Assembly: GCF_036173065.1 (NCBI RefSeq)
Contig: NZ_CP108041.1
Coordinates: forward strand, 3,103,001-3,167,000
DNA: 64,000 nt
Direction of reading: 5' to 3'
Origin: Rhodococcus sp. NBC_00297
GTDB taxonomy: Bacteria > Actinomycetota > Actinomycetes > Mycobacteriales > Mycobacteriaceae
Positions 35,060 to 44,350 of this stretch are shown here, piece after piece. Positions within the stretch are counted from its first letter, which is position 1, and every line of letters begins with the position of its first letter. A program made the translations under genes and the position numbers. The notes beneath the pieces are model-generated. The model made no database searches and was not told where the DNA came from. It saw nothing but the letters and a program-made list of their open reading frames with translations.

Positions 35060-35278
35060 CTCGTGCGTGGGATGCACGGGTTCCGTGATGTGCACATCCC
35101 TTCTGTCCGGCGGACGAGGGTGTACGGCGCGGGAACCTGTGCGCGCGAGCGCTCATCGGCCGTTGCAGGGGGTGTGTACACCGGCAGTGGTGACTGCACA
35201 CACCTTTCAGTCAGCTACACGGGGTGTGCGGACACCGAGAGGGGTGTGCGCTCCGGCCCAGACGCTGGACCAGTCGAC
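35060..35278. repeat. Intergenic GTGTGC/GCACACC repeat patch
   Basis: This spacer between convergent genes has several GTGTGC-type motifs (around 35090, 35170, 35187, 35224 and 35242). Bases 35080-35102 match 2984-3006 at 21 of 23 positions, and the similarity continues through GAGGGTGT and GGAACC about 58 bases on. Bases 35222-35256 closely match 60000-60035. No gene is visible. Confidence 0.7.
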
Positions 35279-36784
35279 CTACTGCACCGTCACGGGCATG
35301 CTCGCGTACCCGCTCGCACCGTCGGGAACGGTGTCGACGCGCACGTCCGTCTGCACCTCACCGGTGCCGTCGGTGGCCCGAGCCTCGATGCGGTGCTGGC
35401 CGGAGGTGGCGGTCCAGGCGTATGACCACTGGCGCCAGGTGTCGCGCGAATACTCGTCGGAGAGGGTGGTCTCGGTCCAGGGGCCGTCGTCGACGCGGAC
35501 CTCGACACGGGAGATGCCTCGATGCTGGGCCCACGCGACGCCGGCGATCATCACCGTGCCCGCCTGGACGTCCTTGCTGCCGACGGGGGTGTCGATACGG
35601 CAGGCCGTCTTGATCGGTCCGCGCTCGGACCATCCGCGGTCGGTCCAGTACGCGCGAGCCTGGCTGAACTTGGTCACCTCGAGGTCGGTGACCCACTTGG
35701 TCGCCGAGACGTAGCCGTACAGGCCGGGGACGACGAGGCGCGCCGGGTAGCCGTGCTCGATCGGCAGCGGCTCCCCGTTCATGGCGACGGCGAGCATGGC
35801 GTCGCGCCCGTCCATGAGGACGTCCAGCGGGGTGCCGGCCGTGAAGTCGTCGTGCGACGAGGACAGCACCATGTCGGCCGATGCCTGCGGACGTGCCTCC
35901 GCCAGAATGTCTTTCAGGGCGTAGCCGGTCCAGGTGGCGTTGCCGACGAGGTCGCCGCCGATGGGGTTGGACACGCAGGTGAGCGTCACCATCCGTTCGA
36001 TGGACACACGCTGTTCGAGATCGGCCAGCGTCAGCGTCATCTCGTTGTCCACCATGCCGTGGATGCGCAGACTCCAGTCCTGCGAGTTCACCCGCGGCAC
36101 CACGAGAGCGGTGTCGATCCGGTAGAACTCGGCGTTCGACGTGACGTACGGGGACAGGCCGGGCAGCCGGAGATCCGCGGCGGCGGGCACGGGCGGCGCC
36201 GGGCTGTCGGGCACCGGGACGGTGAAGGCGTTGCGGTCCTGCGTGACCGCCCGCGTGGAGGCGCCGAGCACCCGTCCCGCGGCGCCGGTCGCGACGGCCG
36301 CGGCGGCGCTGATCCCGGCGAGCATCACGAAGCGTCGACGGGAGAACCCCTCCGACGCGTCCGGGTCCGCGCGCTCGACGAGCGACCGTAGGACGAGGAT
36401 GCCGACCGCGACGCCGACGACGGTGGGGAGCGCTGCGATCGATCCACTGCCGGAGCGCGAGATCGCCGCCAGGACCCCGAGTACGCCGAGAACCACGAAC
36501 AGTGCCGATCCGATGGGTCGCCGAGCACGTTCGAGGATGCCTGCTCCGGCGGCGAGGAGGGCGATGACGACACCCATACCGATGAAGAGGGCGAGCTTGT
36601 CGGAGGTGCCGAACGTGTCGATGGCCCACTCACGGACGCCTGCGGGGGTGTTGTCCACCGCGGCCGACCCCACAGCGACGATCGGTGACGAGTCCGGGCC
36701 GACCACGGCGGCGAGGAGTTCACCGACACCGAGCACGAGGGCGGCCGAGAGGATTCCGGACAGGGCCCTGCGCATCACGTTCAC
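35279..36784 (-). CDS. Membrane-anchored sulfite-oxidase-type molybdopterin oxidoreductase (copy 1)
   Basis: The product has 501 residues. About four hydrophobic segments occupy residues 5-170, ending with a twin-Arg-like SRRRFVMLAG helix. A molybdopterin-binding sulfite-oxidase fold follows (about 225-400) and then a dimerisation domain (about 400-501). The molybdenum ligand is Cys270 in LTCVSNPIGGDLVGNATW. NGEPLPIEHGYPARLVVPGLYGYVSATKWV is the typical cofactor/substrate loop. The catalytic part is expected outside the membrane. GTG 36784 is 4 bases after the upstream oxidase gene, so the two form an operon. A paralog lies at 45017-46591. Substrate unknown. Confidence 0.85.
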   Translation of the reverse strand: MNVMRRALSGILSAALVLGVGELLAAVVGPDSSPIVAVGSAAVDNTPAGVREWAIDTFGTSDKLALFIGMGVVIALLAAGAGILERARRPIGSALFVVLGVLGVLAAISRSGSGSIAALPTVVGVAVGILVLRSLVERADPDASEGFSRRRFVMLAGISAAAAVATGAAGRVLGASTRAVTQDRNAFTVPVPDSPAPPVPAAADLRLPGLSPYVTSNAEFYRIDTALVVPRVNSQDWSLRIHGMVDNEMTLTLADLEQRVSIERMVTLTCVSNPIGGDLVGNATWTGYALKDILAEARPQASADMVLSSSHDDFTAGTPLDVLMDGRDAMLAVAMNGEPLPIEHGYPARLVVPGLYGYVSATKWVTDLEVTKFSQARAYWTDRGWSERGPIKTACRIDTPVGSKDVQAGTVMIAGVAWAQHRGISRVEVRVDDGPWTETTLSDEYSRDTWRQWSYAWTATSGQHRIEARATDGTGEVQTDVRVDTVPDGASGYASMPVTVQ

Positions 36785-36788
36785 TGTG

Positions 36789-38087
36789 TCACTCTAGTCG
36801 TGCGAGCACCGTGTCCGAATAGTCGTTTCCGAAGGTGCCGTGGGGATCCACTCGCTCGCGTTCGACCACGACGTCGTCGAAGCGCGGGTACAGCGAACGA
36901 AGTGTGCCCGCGGTGAGGGAGTGCATCTTGCCCCAGTGCGGGCGTCCACCGACATCACGTGCGATCGCCTCCACCGCGTCGAAGTACCCACCCACCGGCC
37001 GCCGGTGGTACTGGTGGACGGCGACGTAGGCGGTGTCACGGCCGTGCGCGGTGGACAGCCAGACGTCGTCGGCGGCGGCGCAGCGGACCTCGACCGGGAA
37101 GGTCACGCGGTAACCGGTCCGCGCGATCCAGGCTTCGATCGCGCGGATCACGCTCGGCACGGACTCGGGCGGCACCGCGTACTCCATCTCGCGGAAGCGG
37201 ACCCGACGGGAGGACGCGAACACGGACGAGCTGCGATCGGTGAACGTGCGACCCGACCAGGCCGCCGCCGACACCGTGTTCACCCTCGGGATGATGGACG
37301 GGATTCGCGTCGTCACGCGATTGATCACCTCGAAGGCGTTGTTGGACAACAGTTCGTCGTCGATCCACGACGACACGCGGCCCACGGGAGACAGTGGCGT
37401 GTCGGCGGGCAGCCGCGTGTTGCGCTTGGTCAGCACCCGATCCGTGTGCGGGAACCAGTAGAACTCCGGATGGTCGACGTCGCGCATGTCGTCGGGGAAA
37501 CGCTCGAGCGCCTCGCCGAGGCGACCCGGGGTCTCCTCGGCGTGCAGCGCGAAGGCCGGAACGCACCGCATCGTCACGGCGGTCAGGATCCCGAACGCCC
37601 CGAGGCCGAGTCGCGCGCACTCGAACAGCGGCCCGTCCGACACCGTGACCTCCGTGCCGTCGGCGAGCACCAGTCGCGCCCCGACCACGTGGGCGGACAG
37701 CCCGGCGAACCGCGCCCCGGTGCCGTGCGTGCCGGTCGAGATCGCACCCGCGAGTGTCTGCACGTCGATGTCGCCCATGTTGGTCAGCGCCAGCCCGCGG
37801 GCGTGCAGGAGATCGTTCAGGGTGTGCAGCCGCGTTCCGGCGCGCACGGTGACGTCGGTGGTGCCGTCCGGTCCCGCGGCCACACCCTCGATGCCCGTCA
37901 GATGGTCGAGCGCTACCAGGACGCCGTCCGTCAGCGCGGCGCCGGTGAACGAATGGCCTGCTCCGACCGCGTGGACCCGGCCCTGCGCGCGCACGACGAC
38001 GTCCCGGATCTCGTCGGCGCTGTGCGGTCTCACGATCGACGCGGGCCGTGCGCGCTGGTTTCCCGCCCAGTTCGTCCATTCGGTCAT
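36789..38087 (-). CDS. FAD-linked aldonolactone oxidase/dehydrogenase (gulono/arabinono-lactone type)
   Basis: A 432-residue vanillyl-alcohol-oxidase-fold flavoenzyme of the gulonolactone/arabinono-1,4-lactone oxidase family, the size of the mycobacterial gulonolactone dehydrogenase. The FAD domain shows VHAVGAGHSFTGAALTDG and GAISTGTHGTG; the C-terminal domain has the family motif GRPHWGKMHSL. ATG 38087 starts MTEWTNWAGNQ, the usual N-terminus; the frame continues to 38123 but crosses the TetR operator. It is co-transcribed with the molybdoenzyme downstream, suggesting electron or substrate coupling, and divergent from tetR. Confidence 0.88.
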   Translation of the reverse strand: MTEWTNWAGNQRARPASIVRPHSADEIRDVVVRAQGRVHAVGAGHSFTGAALTDGVLVALDHLTGIEGVAAGPDGTTDVTVRAGTRLHTLNDLLHARGLALTNMGDIDVQTLAGAISTGTHGTGARFAGLSAHVVGARLVLADGTEVTVSDGPLFECARLGLGAFGILTAVTMRCVPAFALHAEETPGRLGEALERFPDDMRDVDHPEFYWFPHTDRVLTKRNTRLPADTPLSPVGRVSSWIDDELLSNNAFEVINRVTTRIPSIIPRVNTVSAAAWSGRTFTDRSSSVFASSRRVRFREMEYAVPPESVPSVIRAIEAWIARTGYRVTFPVEVRCAAADDVWLSTAHGRDTAYVAVHQYHRRPVGGYFDAVEAIARDVGGRPHWGKMHSLTAGTLRSLYPRFDDVVVERERVDPHGTFGNDYSDTVLARLE

Positions 38088-38100
38088 GGATGGATACAAG

Positions 38101-38140
38101 TACTGGACAACCGTCCAGGTCAACCCCCTAGACTTCGACC
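38101..38140. promoter_or_regulatory. TetR operator and leaderless tetR promoter
   Basis: CTGGAC (38103-38108) and GTCCAG (38113-38118) form a palindrome with spacer AACC, the usual TetR style. The tetR -10 box TAGACT (38129-38134) ends 6 bases before ATG 38141, so the message is leaderless, and the palindrome overlaps the -35 position. It is also 16 bases from the divergent oxidase ATG. Confidence 0.7.
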
Positions 38141-38776
38141 ATGACCGTGCGCCTCCCCGCCGATCTCCGGCGTTCGCAGCTGATCGAGGCCGGGCTCACC
38201 GTGGCAGCGGAGGCCGGGATCGCCGCCGTCACCGTGCGCGCCGTCGCCGAACACGCGGAGGTCTCGCTCGGCGTCGTCCACTACTGCTTCGAGAACAAGG
38301 AAGCGCTCGTCACGGCCATGGGCGAGGCGTTGGTACAGGAGCTCGGCGCCGCCGTCGGCACGGCCCTGCACGCTGCCGCCGCCGACGGTCGGCGGGACTG
38401 CGCCGGCCCCCGTGCGCTGCGCGAGATACTGCACTGCGGCGTGGCCGCACTCTGGTCGGTCATCGAGAGCACGGCCGACCGGCAGCTGCTCACCTACGAG
38501 ATCACCGCCTACTCGGTGCGCTCCGCGGGAGCCGGACCCGGCATCGGCACGTTGCAGTACCGCGTCATGGACACCGAGACGGAGAGCTTCCTCGAGGCGG
38601 CGGCCGAGGCATCACGGATGCGGTGGACCGAACCGATGGCGTCGTTGACGCGTTCCGCACTGGCGACCATCGACGGGGTGGTTCTCCGGTGGCTCGTCGA
38701 CCAGGACACTCTCGCCGTCATCGCGGAACTCGACGACCTGGCCGCGCGCATCGCGGCGAAGGCGGTGCCGTCGTGA
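38141..38776 (+). CDS. TetR-family transcriptional regulator
   Basis: The product has 211 residues. The N-terminal helix-turn-helix (about residues 8-55: RRSQLIEAGLTVAAEAGIAAVTVRAVAEHAEVSLGVVHYCFENKEAL) is typical. The C-terminal ligand domain resembles the TetR_C_6 type. It is likely leaderless (TAGACT then 6 bases then ATG). It overlaps the PLP-enzyme gene by 4 bases (GTGA) and is divergent from the lactone oxidase, with its palindrome between, so it probably controls both directions. Confidence 0.88.
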   Translation: MTVRLPADLRRSQLIEAGLTVAAEAGIAAVTVRAVAEHAEVSLGVVHYCFENKEALVTAMGEALVQELGAAVGTALHAAAADGRRDCAGPRALREILHCGVAALWSVIESTADRQLLTYEITAYSVRSAGAGPGIGTLQYRVMDTETESFLEAAAEASRMRWTEPMASLTRSALATIDGVVLRWLVDQDTLAVIAELDDLAARIAAKAVPS

Positions 38777-39909
38777 CCGTGCTCGATCGGCTCGGTGCCG
38801 CGACGGCAGAGCTCGACCCGCCGCTGCTCGCGATCGACGAGGAGTCGCTCGAGGCCAACCTCGCGGATCTGGTGCGACGGGCCGGCGGTACGCCCATCCG
38901 TCTCGCGTCGAAATCCGTCCGTATCCGCGGTGTCCTCGAGCGTGCGCTGGCCGTTCGGGGGTTCGCGGGCGTCATGGCCTACTCGCTGCGAGAGGCGTTG
39001 TGGCTGAACGAGGTACCGGACATCCTCGTCGGCTATCCGACCGTGGATCGACAGGCGCTCGCCACCCTGGCCGCTGACGCCGACGCGTGCCGCCGCATCA
39101 CTCTCATGATCGACTCGCGAGCACACCTCGACGTGATCGACGCCGCCGGTCCGTGGGCAGCTCCGGTGCGGGTGTGTCTCGACGTCGACGCGTCGCTCCG
39201 CATCGGACCCGCTCACATCGGCGTTCGTCGGTCGCCGCTACGTCGTCCGGCCGAGGTGGCCGCGCTGGCGCGGGAGGCGGTCCGGCGCGGCGCGTCCGTC
39301 GTCGGCGTGATGTTCTACGAGGCGCAGATCGCGGGGCTGCCCGATTCCGGACGAGCGGTGCGGTGGATGAAGCGGAAGTCGGCGTCCGAGTTGGCCTTCC
39401 GGCGACGCGCCGTGATCGATGCCGTGCAGGACGAGGTGGGCGTACTCGAGATCGTGAACAGTGGGGGCACCGGGTCGATCGAGGTGTCGGCTGCGGATCC
39501 GGCGGTGACCGAGGTGACGGCGGGCTCCGGCTTGTTCGCGCCGACGCTGTTCGATCGCTACGACGCGTTCACTGCACGACCGGCGCTCTTCTTCGCACTC
39601 CCCGTCGTCCGCACGCCGACGCGGACCATCGCGACAGCGTTCTCGGGTGGGTACATCGCCTCGGGACCGACGGGGGCCTCTCGTGTGCCGTCACTGATCG
39701 GACGCGGGGCGTTGATCCGCACCGAGGGGGCCGGGGAGGTCCAGACGCCGGTGGCGGGATCCGGTGCGGCGGTGGGGGATCGGCTGTGGTTCCGGCACGC
39801 CAAGGCCGGTGAGGTGTGCGAGCGCTTCACAGAGGCACACCTCGTGTCCGCGGACGGTTCCCGCACGACACTGCCCACCTACCGCGGTGAGGGTCGGGCC
39901 TTCGGCTGA
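38773..39909 (+). CDS. Fold-III PLP enzyme, D-serine/D-threonine dehydratase-like
   Basis: The product has 378 residues. The N-terminal alanine-racemase-like TIM barrel has the probable PLP lysine Lys47 (RLASKSVRIRG). The C-terminal D-serine-dehydratase-like domain ends with the metal-site motif RHAKAGEVCERF (His and Cys ligands in this family). NSGGTGSIE and AGSGLFAPTLFD are phosphate-binding loops. The expected reaction is deamination or aldol cleavage of a D-beta-hydroxy amino acid; substrate not determined. GTG 38773 overlaps the tetR stop. It is convergent with the nuclease/helicase gene, with only 6 bases between stops. Confidence 0.85.
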   Translation: MTVLDRLGAATAELDPPLLAIDEESLEANLADLVRRAGGTPIRLASKSVRIRGVLERALAVRGFAGVMAYSLREALWLNEVPDILVGYPTVDRQALATLAADADACRRITLMIDSRAHLDVIDAAGPWAAPVRVCLDVDASLRIGPAHIGVRRSPLRRPAEVAALAREAVRRGASVVGVMFYEAQIAGLPDSGRAVRWMKRKSASELAFRRRAVIDAVQDEVGVLEIVNSGGTGSIEVSAADPAVTEVTAGSGLFAPTLFDRYDAFTARPALFFALPVVRTPTRTIATAFSGGYIASGPTGASRVPSLIGRGALIRTEGAGEVQTPVAGSGAAVGDRLWFRHAKAGEVCERFTEAHLVSADGSRTTLPTYRGEGRAFG

Positions 39910-39915
39910 CCGGCA

Positions 39916-42900
39916 TCATTCGTCGGGGCTCACCCGCATGAAGGCGCCGACCAACGACAGCTCCGCCGGTGTCGAGGGCAGATAGTGCGTCAGCGCGGGT
40001 GAGCGGACGACGTACGCGGCCCACTGCCCCCGCGACAAGGCGACGTTGATGCGGTTGCGCGACAACAGGAACTGCATGCCGCGCGGCACGTCCTCGGGGG
40101 CCGACGCGGCCATGGACACGATCACCACGGCGGCCTCCCGGCCCTGGAACTTGTCGACGGTGCCGCACGAGGCCTCGTGCAGTCCGGCATCGTCGAGCGC
40201 CGCGCGCACGGTGGCGACCTGGGCGTTGTAGGCCGCCACCACGAGCAGGTCCGAGGCGCCCAGCGGCCGTGTCTCCCCGTCACACGTCCAGGCCGATCCC
40301 ACCAGTGACCGTGCCAGTCGGACGATCTCGACCGCTTCCTCTCGCGAGGACGTCGCGTTGCCCTCGTGGTCGACGAGAACTGTGTGCACTCCCGGGTCGA
40401 CGCCGTCCAGGTGCCGTCCCAGCACTGTGTCGTGCGAGCGGAGCCGTCCGTCGTAGGACAGGTCGGACACCACGGAACACAGCTCGGGGTGCATGCGGCG
40501 AGTGGTGGCCAGGAAGTACCCGAGGTCGGCCGGGAGCGTGTCGGAGCCGTCCGCGAGCCAGCCCAGAGCAGAGGTGTCCACCGGTTCGGGGTGGCTGCCC
40601 TGGCTCACCTGCGGCAGCTGCTGCGGATCGCCGAGCAGCAGGAGGTTGCGTGCCACCCGCGCCACCGCAATGGTGTTGGCGAGCGAGAACTGGCCCGCCT
40701 CGTCGACGACCAGCAGGTCCAGCTCCTGCTCTGCGAACTCCTTGCGGTTGGTGAACGGCCAGGCCGTCGCACCCACGACGCATCCGCCGGTGTGTGTGGC
40801 CAGGTACCCGGAGTACGAGTCCACGCCGAGCCACGAGTGCGTGCTGTCGGACGACCCCTTCTTGGCGACGCTCTCGGGATCGAGCCCGGCGGCGACGACA
40901 CCGTCGAGAAGGTTCTCGATCACCGAGTGCGACTGGCCGACCACCCCGATGCGCCAGCCGTGATCGCGTGCGAGTGCGGCGATCACTCGCGATCCGGTGT
41001 AGGTCTTCCCCGTTCCCGGCGGCCCTTGGACCGCGATGTAGGAATCGTCGAGATCGAGGAGCGACGCCGTGATGGCCGCAGCGACCTGCTCGTCGACGAC
41101 CTCGGCGAGCGGTGCGCCGGACCGGGTCCGGGGAGGATCACGACGCAGGAGGTCGACCACGGCCGAGGCGCGGACTTCGGGAAGGCGATCCGCTGCCTCC
41201 GCCGCGGTGGCGGCGATGGCCTCCCGCAGCGTGGTCGTGTTGACGAAGGCATCGGGCGTCGTGGCGACCGGTGCGACATCGTGGGGTTCGGCGCCCTTGG
41301 ACAGCGACTCCTCGAGCGTGAGGTGGGCGCCGTCCTCGGACACCTCGACGATCGTTCCGGGCATCGTCCAGCGATACTGCGGGTTCGCGCGTCTGTCGGG
41401 CGCGATCCAGTCCGGAGCAGGCGGCGCGTAGAGCACGGTCACCTTCGACCCCACGCGCCCACTGCCGGGCCCGAACTCACCGCGCACCACGCTCGTGCGC
41501 CGCTGGACCCGCTTGCCGGGCGGTGTCGCCCACTCGGTCATGGACTCCACCTCCTCGACCATGAACACGTCGCGGGTGTCGGCCCACTCGTCCATCGGCG
41601 AGGCCAGTCGGTCGAAGTGCGCCCACCAGTAGGGCTTCTCCTCGCGCTGGTGGTAGCCGACAGCGGCCGCGAGCAGGGCGATCGCCTGCTGGTCGGTCGT
41701 GCGTGAGACCGATTCACCGGCGAACTCCCACAGGGCGTCTCGCACCGCGTCCCGGTCCTCGTCGACCGGTTCGGCCGCGTCGAGCGGACCGCGGGGCACC
41801 ACACCCGCGCGTTCGGCGTGACCGAGCAACCAGTCGCGCAGTTCCAGTGTGGAGCGGCAGTCGTACTCGTTGTAGTCGGCGATCTCGGCGAGGACGCCGG
41901 CCGCCTCGTCGAGGTCGCCACGGTCGCGCAGATCGCACCACCGCGCGTACTCGGTGATGGAAGCGACGGCGTCTGCCACGTCGCCGCGGTGATCGGTCAT
42001 GTACAGCGGTTCGAGCTTCTTGATGCTGTAGCTCGGTGCGCCGATGCGCAGGGCGGACCGCACGACGGGATACAGGTCGACGAGGATCTGCTGCCGGAGA
42101 AGGTCGTCGACCTCGTTCTCGTACACCCCGTACCGCGAGGCCAGACGCAGCAGAGCCGACTTCTCGTATGCCGCATAGTGATACACGTGCATGCCGGGGA
42201 ACGCCTCGCGGCGTGCACGCACGTACTCGACGAAGGCGACGAAGGCGGCCCTCTCCTCGTGCCGGTCGTGGGCCCAGAACGGCCGGAACGCGCCGTCGGA
42301 CTCCATGACGCCGAAGAGGTACTCGAGCCCCCAGTCGGAGGAGCCGCGTTCGGCGTACAGCGGGTCGCCCTCGAAGTCGAAGAAGATGTCGCCCTCGTCC
42401 GGAGCGGGCAGTGCACCGAGAGCGCTCGGGGTGTGCACGTCGACCACCGGTGACCCCGACTGCTCCTGCTGAACCTGGGCCAGGGCCTGCGCGCGCAGGG
42501 TGCCGAGGGACCGCTCCGAGAGGTCCGCGACGGAACCGGTGTGTGCGGCCAACTCGTCGACGGTCGTGATCCCCGCGGCGTGCAACGTGGACCGCTGGGA
42601 GACGCGCATCCCGGCGACCAGCAACAGGTCACGCTGTGCCTCGACCTCGGGGGTGCAGTGCTCGCACCGGAAGCAGGCGCGAATGTCGAGGTCGGCCCAG
42701 GATGCCGGGAGCAATTGCGTCAGGTGGCCGGACAGCAGGGCCACCATCTCGCGCCGTGCGCGGCGGTAGACGGGGAGGACGTCCGGCAGGTGCACGAGAT
42801 GGTCGGTGCCGTCACCGAGGACGAGGTGGCCCGTGGCGGACGTGGGAACTTCGACAGCCTCGAGCGCGTCGGCGTACGCCGCGATCTGCAGGACCGACGG

Positions 42901-43329
42901 GACGCGCTCGGTGCGCGACAGCTTGGTGTCGTGCACCGCATAGGTGTCGGTGGACGGGTCGTGGATCAGGAAGTCGCTGAAGCCGAGGAACTCGCCGTCG
43001 AAGAACGTGCCCTGGTAGATGACGGGGACGCGCTGCTGCGCCGCGGCGAGGGTGGCCTGTGCGGCGGCGGCCAGCGCGGACGGGATGCTCTCGGCCGGCC
43101 GTTCGATGGTCACGACGCCGTCCGGATGCTCGCGCTTCAGTCTCAGCAGCTCGCGGGCCTCGTGCTGACTGCCGAGGCGCGCGAGCCGGGCGAACATCGC
43201 GTCGTCGACCTGCTCGGTCTCGATGCGGCCGAGGTTCGCGTCGAGCGTGCGCAGGAGTGCGTACTCGCACCGGGACGCCAGCGCGAGGTCGCCTGCGCTG
43301 TGGACGAGGGTGTCTCCGGTGACGAACAT
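39916..43329 (-). CDS. RecB-like nuclease / RNase H-like exonuclease / SF1 helicase fusion
   Basis: The product has 1137 residues in three parts. About 1-240: a TM0106-type RecB-like nuclease (YQGTFFDGEFLGFSDFLI, then YAVHDTKLS for the D...D-x-K core; CFRCEHC near 223 may bind a metal cluster). About 300-520: an RNase H/DnaQ-like fold (FFDFEGDPL near 315; ADYNEYDCRSTLEL near 487). About 740-1137: a superfamily-1 DNA2/Upf1-like helicase with Walker A GPPGTGKT (about 770), Walker B VVDEAGQ, GDPQQLPQVSQG and VDKFQGREAAVVIVSM. Predicted nucleic-acid processing or repair enzyme. TAGGGT lies 6 bases before ATG 43329 (leaderless style). No defence partner genes are nearby. Confidence 0.85.
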   Translation of the reverse strand: MFVTGDTLVHSAGDLALASRCEYALLRTLDANLGRIETEQVDDAMFARLARLGSQHEARELLRLKREHPDGVVTIERPAESIPSALAAAAQATLAAAQQRVPVIYQGTFFDGEFLGFSDFLIHDPSTDTYAVHDTKLSRTERVPSVLQIAAYADALEAVEVPTSATGHLVLGDGTDHLVHLPDVLPVYRRARREMVALLSGHLTQLLPASWADLDIRACFRCEHCTPEVEAQRDLLLVAGMRVSQRSTLHAAGITTVDELAAHTGSVADLSERSLGTLRAQALAQVQQEQSGSPVVDVHTPSALGALPAPDEGDIFFDFEGDPLYAERGSSDWGLEYLFGVMESDGAFRPFWAHDRHEERAAFVAFVEYVRARREAFPGMHVYHYAAYEKSALLRLASRYGVYENEVDDLLRQQILVDLYPVVRSALRIGAPSYSIKKLEPLYMTDHRGDVADAVASITEYARWCDLRDRGDLDEAAGVLAEIADYNEYDCRSTLELRDWLLGHAERAGVVPRGPLDAAEPVDEDRDAVRDALWEFAGESVSRTTDQQAIALLAAAVGYHQREEKPYWWAHFDRLASPMDEWADTRDVFMVEEVESMTEWATPPGKRVQRRTSVVRGEFGPGSGRVGSKVTVLYAPPAPDWIAPDRRANPQYRWTMPGTIVEVSEDGAHLTLEESLSKGAEPHDVAPVATTPDAFVNTTTLREAIAATAAEAADRLPEVRASAVVDLLRRDPPRTRSGAPLAEVVDEQVAAAITASLLDLDDSYIAVQGPPGTGKTYTGSRVIAALARDHGWRIGVVGQSHSVIENLLDGVVAAGLDPESVAKKGSSDSTHSWLGVDSYSGYLATHTGGCVVGATAWPFTNRKEFAEQELDLLVVDEAGQFSLANTIAVARVARNLLLLGDPQQLPQVSQGSHPEPVDTSALGWLADGSDTLPADLGYFLATTRRMHPELCSVVSDLSYDGRLRSHDTVLGRHLDGVDPGVHTVLVDHEGNATSSREEAVEIVRLARSLVGSAWTCDGETRPLGASDLLVVAAYNAQVATVRAALDDAGLHEASCGTVDKFQGREAAVVIVSMAASAPEDVPRGMQFLLSRNRINVALSRGQWAAYVVRSPALTHYLPSTPAELSLVGAFMRVSPDE

Positions 43330-43359
43330 GCCGCCACCCTAACGAGACCGGCCGACAGG

Positions 43360-44313
43360 TCAGCGGGTCCCGAGGGCAGGTGCGATCGTCGTGCCCCAGG
43401 CCTCCTTCAGCTGGTCCTCGAACAGTGCCCAGCTGTGCGAGCCCTCGCCGCGCATAGAGATGGTCGCAGGCACGCCCGCCCTCCGCACCGCGTCGGCGAA
43501 GATGCCGGTGCACGTGTTCACCATGGCTTCGACGGCTGCTCCACCGAACGGGGGAATGCTGCCGGGCGGGATGCGGTCGACGGGGCCGGGAACACCGCTC
43601 GCGGATCCTGCGTAGACAGCCGTTCCGCGGAGGCGGTCGGCGTGGAGGGACGGGTCGTGCTGCGCCCATGCGGGAGCACCGGGAGGGCCCCACATGTTGA
43701 AGGGGTTGTTCAGGGCGCCGCCGATCATGATCGAGATCGCGGCCTGGGCGAGCGGGTTCGACGAGGCGGGGCACCCGCTGATGGATGCCGCGGCACGGTA
43801 GAGGCCGGGCGCCTGCACGGCGAGATCGAGTGCCGGACCGCCGCTCATCGACACCCCTGCCACCGCGTTGCGGCGCGTACTGCCGAACTGCTGGTCCATG
43901 ACGCCGGGCAGTTCCTGCGTCAGATAGGTCTGCCATTTGTTGGATCCGAGGATCGGATCGTCGGCGAGCCAATCCGTGTAGAAACTCAGACGCCCACCGA
44001 TGGGGAGCACGACGGTGACGTTCTTGTCGGCGAAGAATGCCGGGGCGCCGGAGTTGTTGATCCAGCCGACTCCGTCCTCGTTGCCCAGGGCACCGTTGAG
44101 AAGGTAGAGCGTGGGGAGCGACCCGCCGCGAGCCGGGCGGAGCACGTCGTTCGGCACGACGCGGTTCATGGCGGGGGAGTAGACGTCGACGACCGAGTGT
44201 GTCGGCGAGAGCTGCCGCACCCCGACCACTCGGGCAGGCTCCGCAGCGGTGGCGGCGGGCGCCCCGAGAAGAGCCGCGACGACGGCGACGACGATGACGA
44301 AAACCAACCTCAT
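43360..44313 (-). CDS. Secreted antigen-85-type mycolyltransferase/esterase
   Basis: The product has 317 residues. A signal peptide (MRLVFVIVVAVVAALLG, cleavage after ATAA) is followed by an alpha/beta-hydrolase esterase-D fold of the trehalose mycolyltransferase family. The nucleophile is Ser155 in AGVSMSGG. The His is in GEGSHSWALFEDQL. FYTDWLADDPILGSNKWQTYLTQELP is the family's substrate-cleft region. It transfers mycolates onto trehalose or arabinogalactan in the envelope, which implies a mycolic-acid organism. The WNN-type antigen-85 hallmark (GWINNSGAPAFF) is kept. It is divergent from the lipase gene across paired palindromes. Confidence 0.85.
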   Translation of the reverse strand: MRLVFVIVVAVVAALLGAPAATAAEPARVVGVRQLSPTHSVVDVYSPAMNRVVPNDVLRPARGGSLPTLYLLNGALGNEDGVGWINNSGAPAFFADKNVTVVLPIGGRLSFYTDWLADDPILGSNKWQTYLTQELPGVMDQQFGSTRRNAVAGVSMSGGPALDLAVQAPGLYRAAASISGCPASSNPLAQAAISIMIGGALNNPFNMWGPPGAPAWAQHDPSLHADRLRGTAVYAGSASGVPGPVDRIPPGSIPPFGGAAVEAMVNTCTGIFADAVRRAGVPATISMRGEGSHSWALFEDQLKEAWGTTIAPALGTR

Positions 44314-44350
44314 GGTCCGATGCTCGCACGGCGGAGGGAACCGTGGGGTT

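Noticed and set aside
37486-38772. Upstream extension of the PLP-enzyme frame through the tetR gene
   Set aside because: It overlaps tetR in a different frame; the GTG at 38773 with stop overlap gives the family N-terminus.
39916-43329. Phage-defence island around the nuclease/helicase fusion
   Set aside because: Neighbours are ordinary metabolic and envelope genes; there are no toxin, methylase, integrase or tRNA landmarks.
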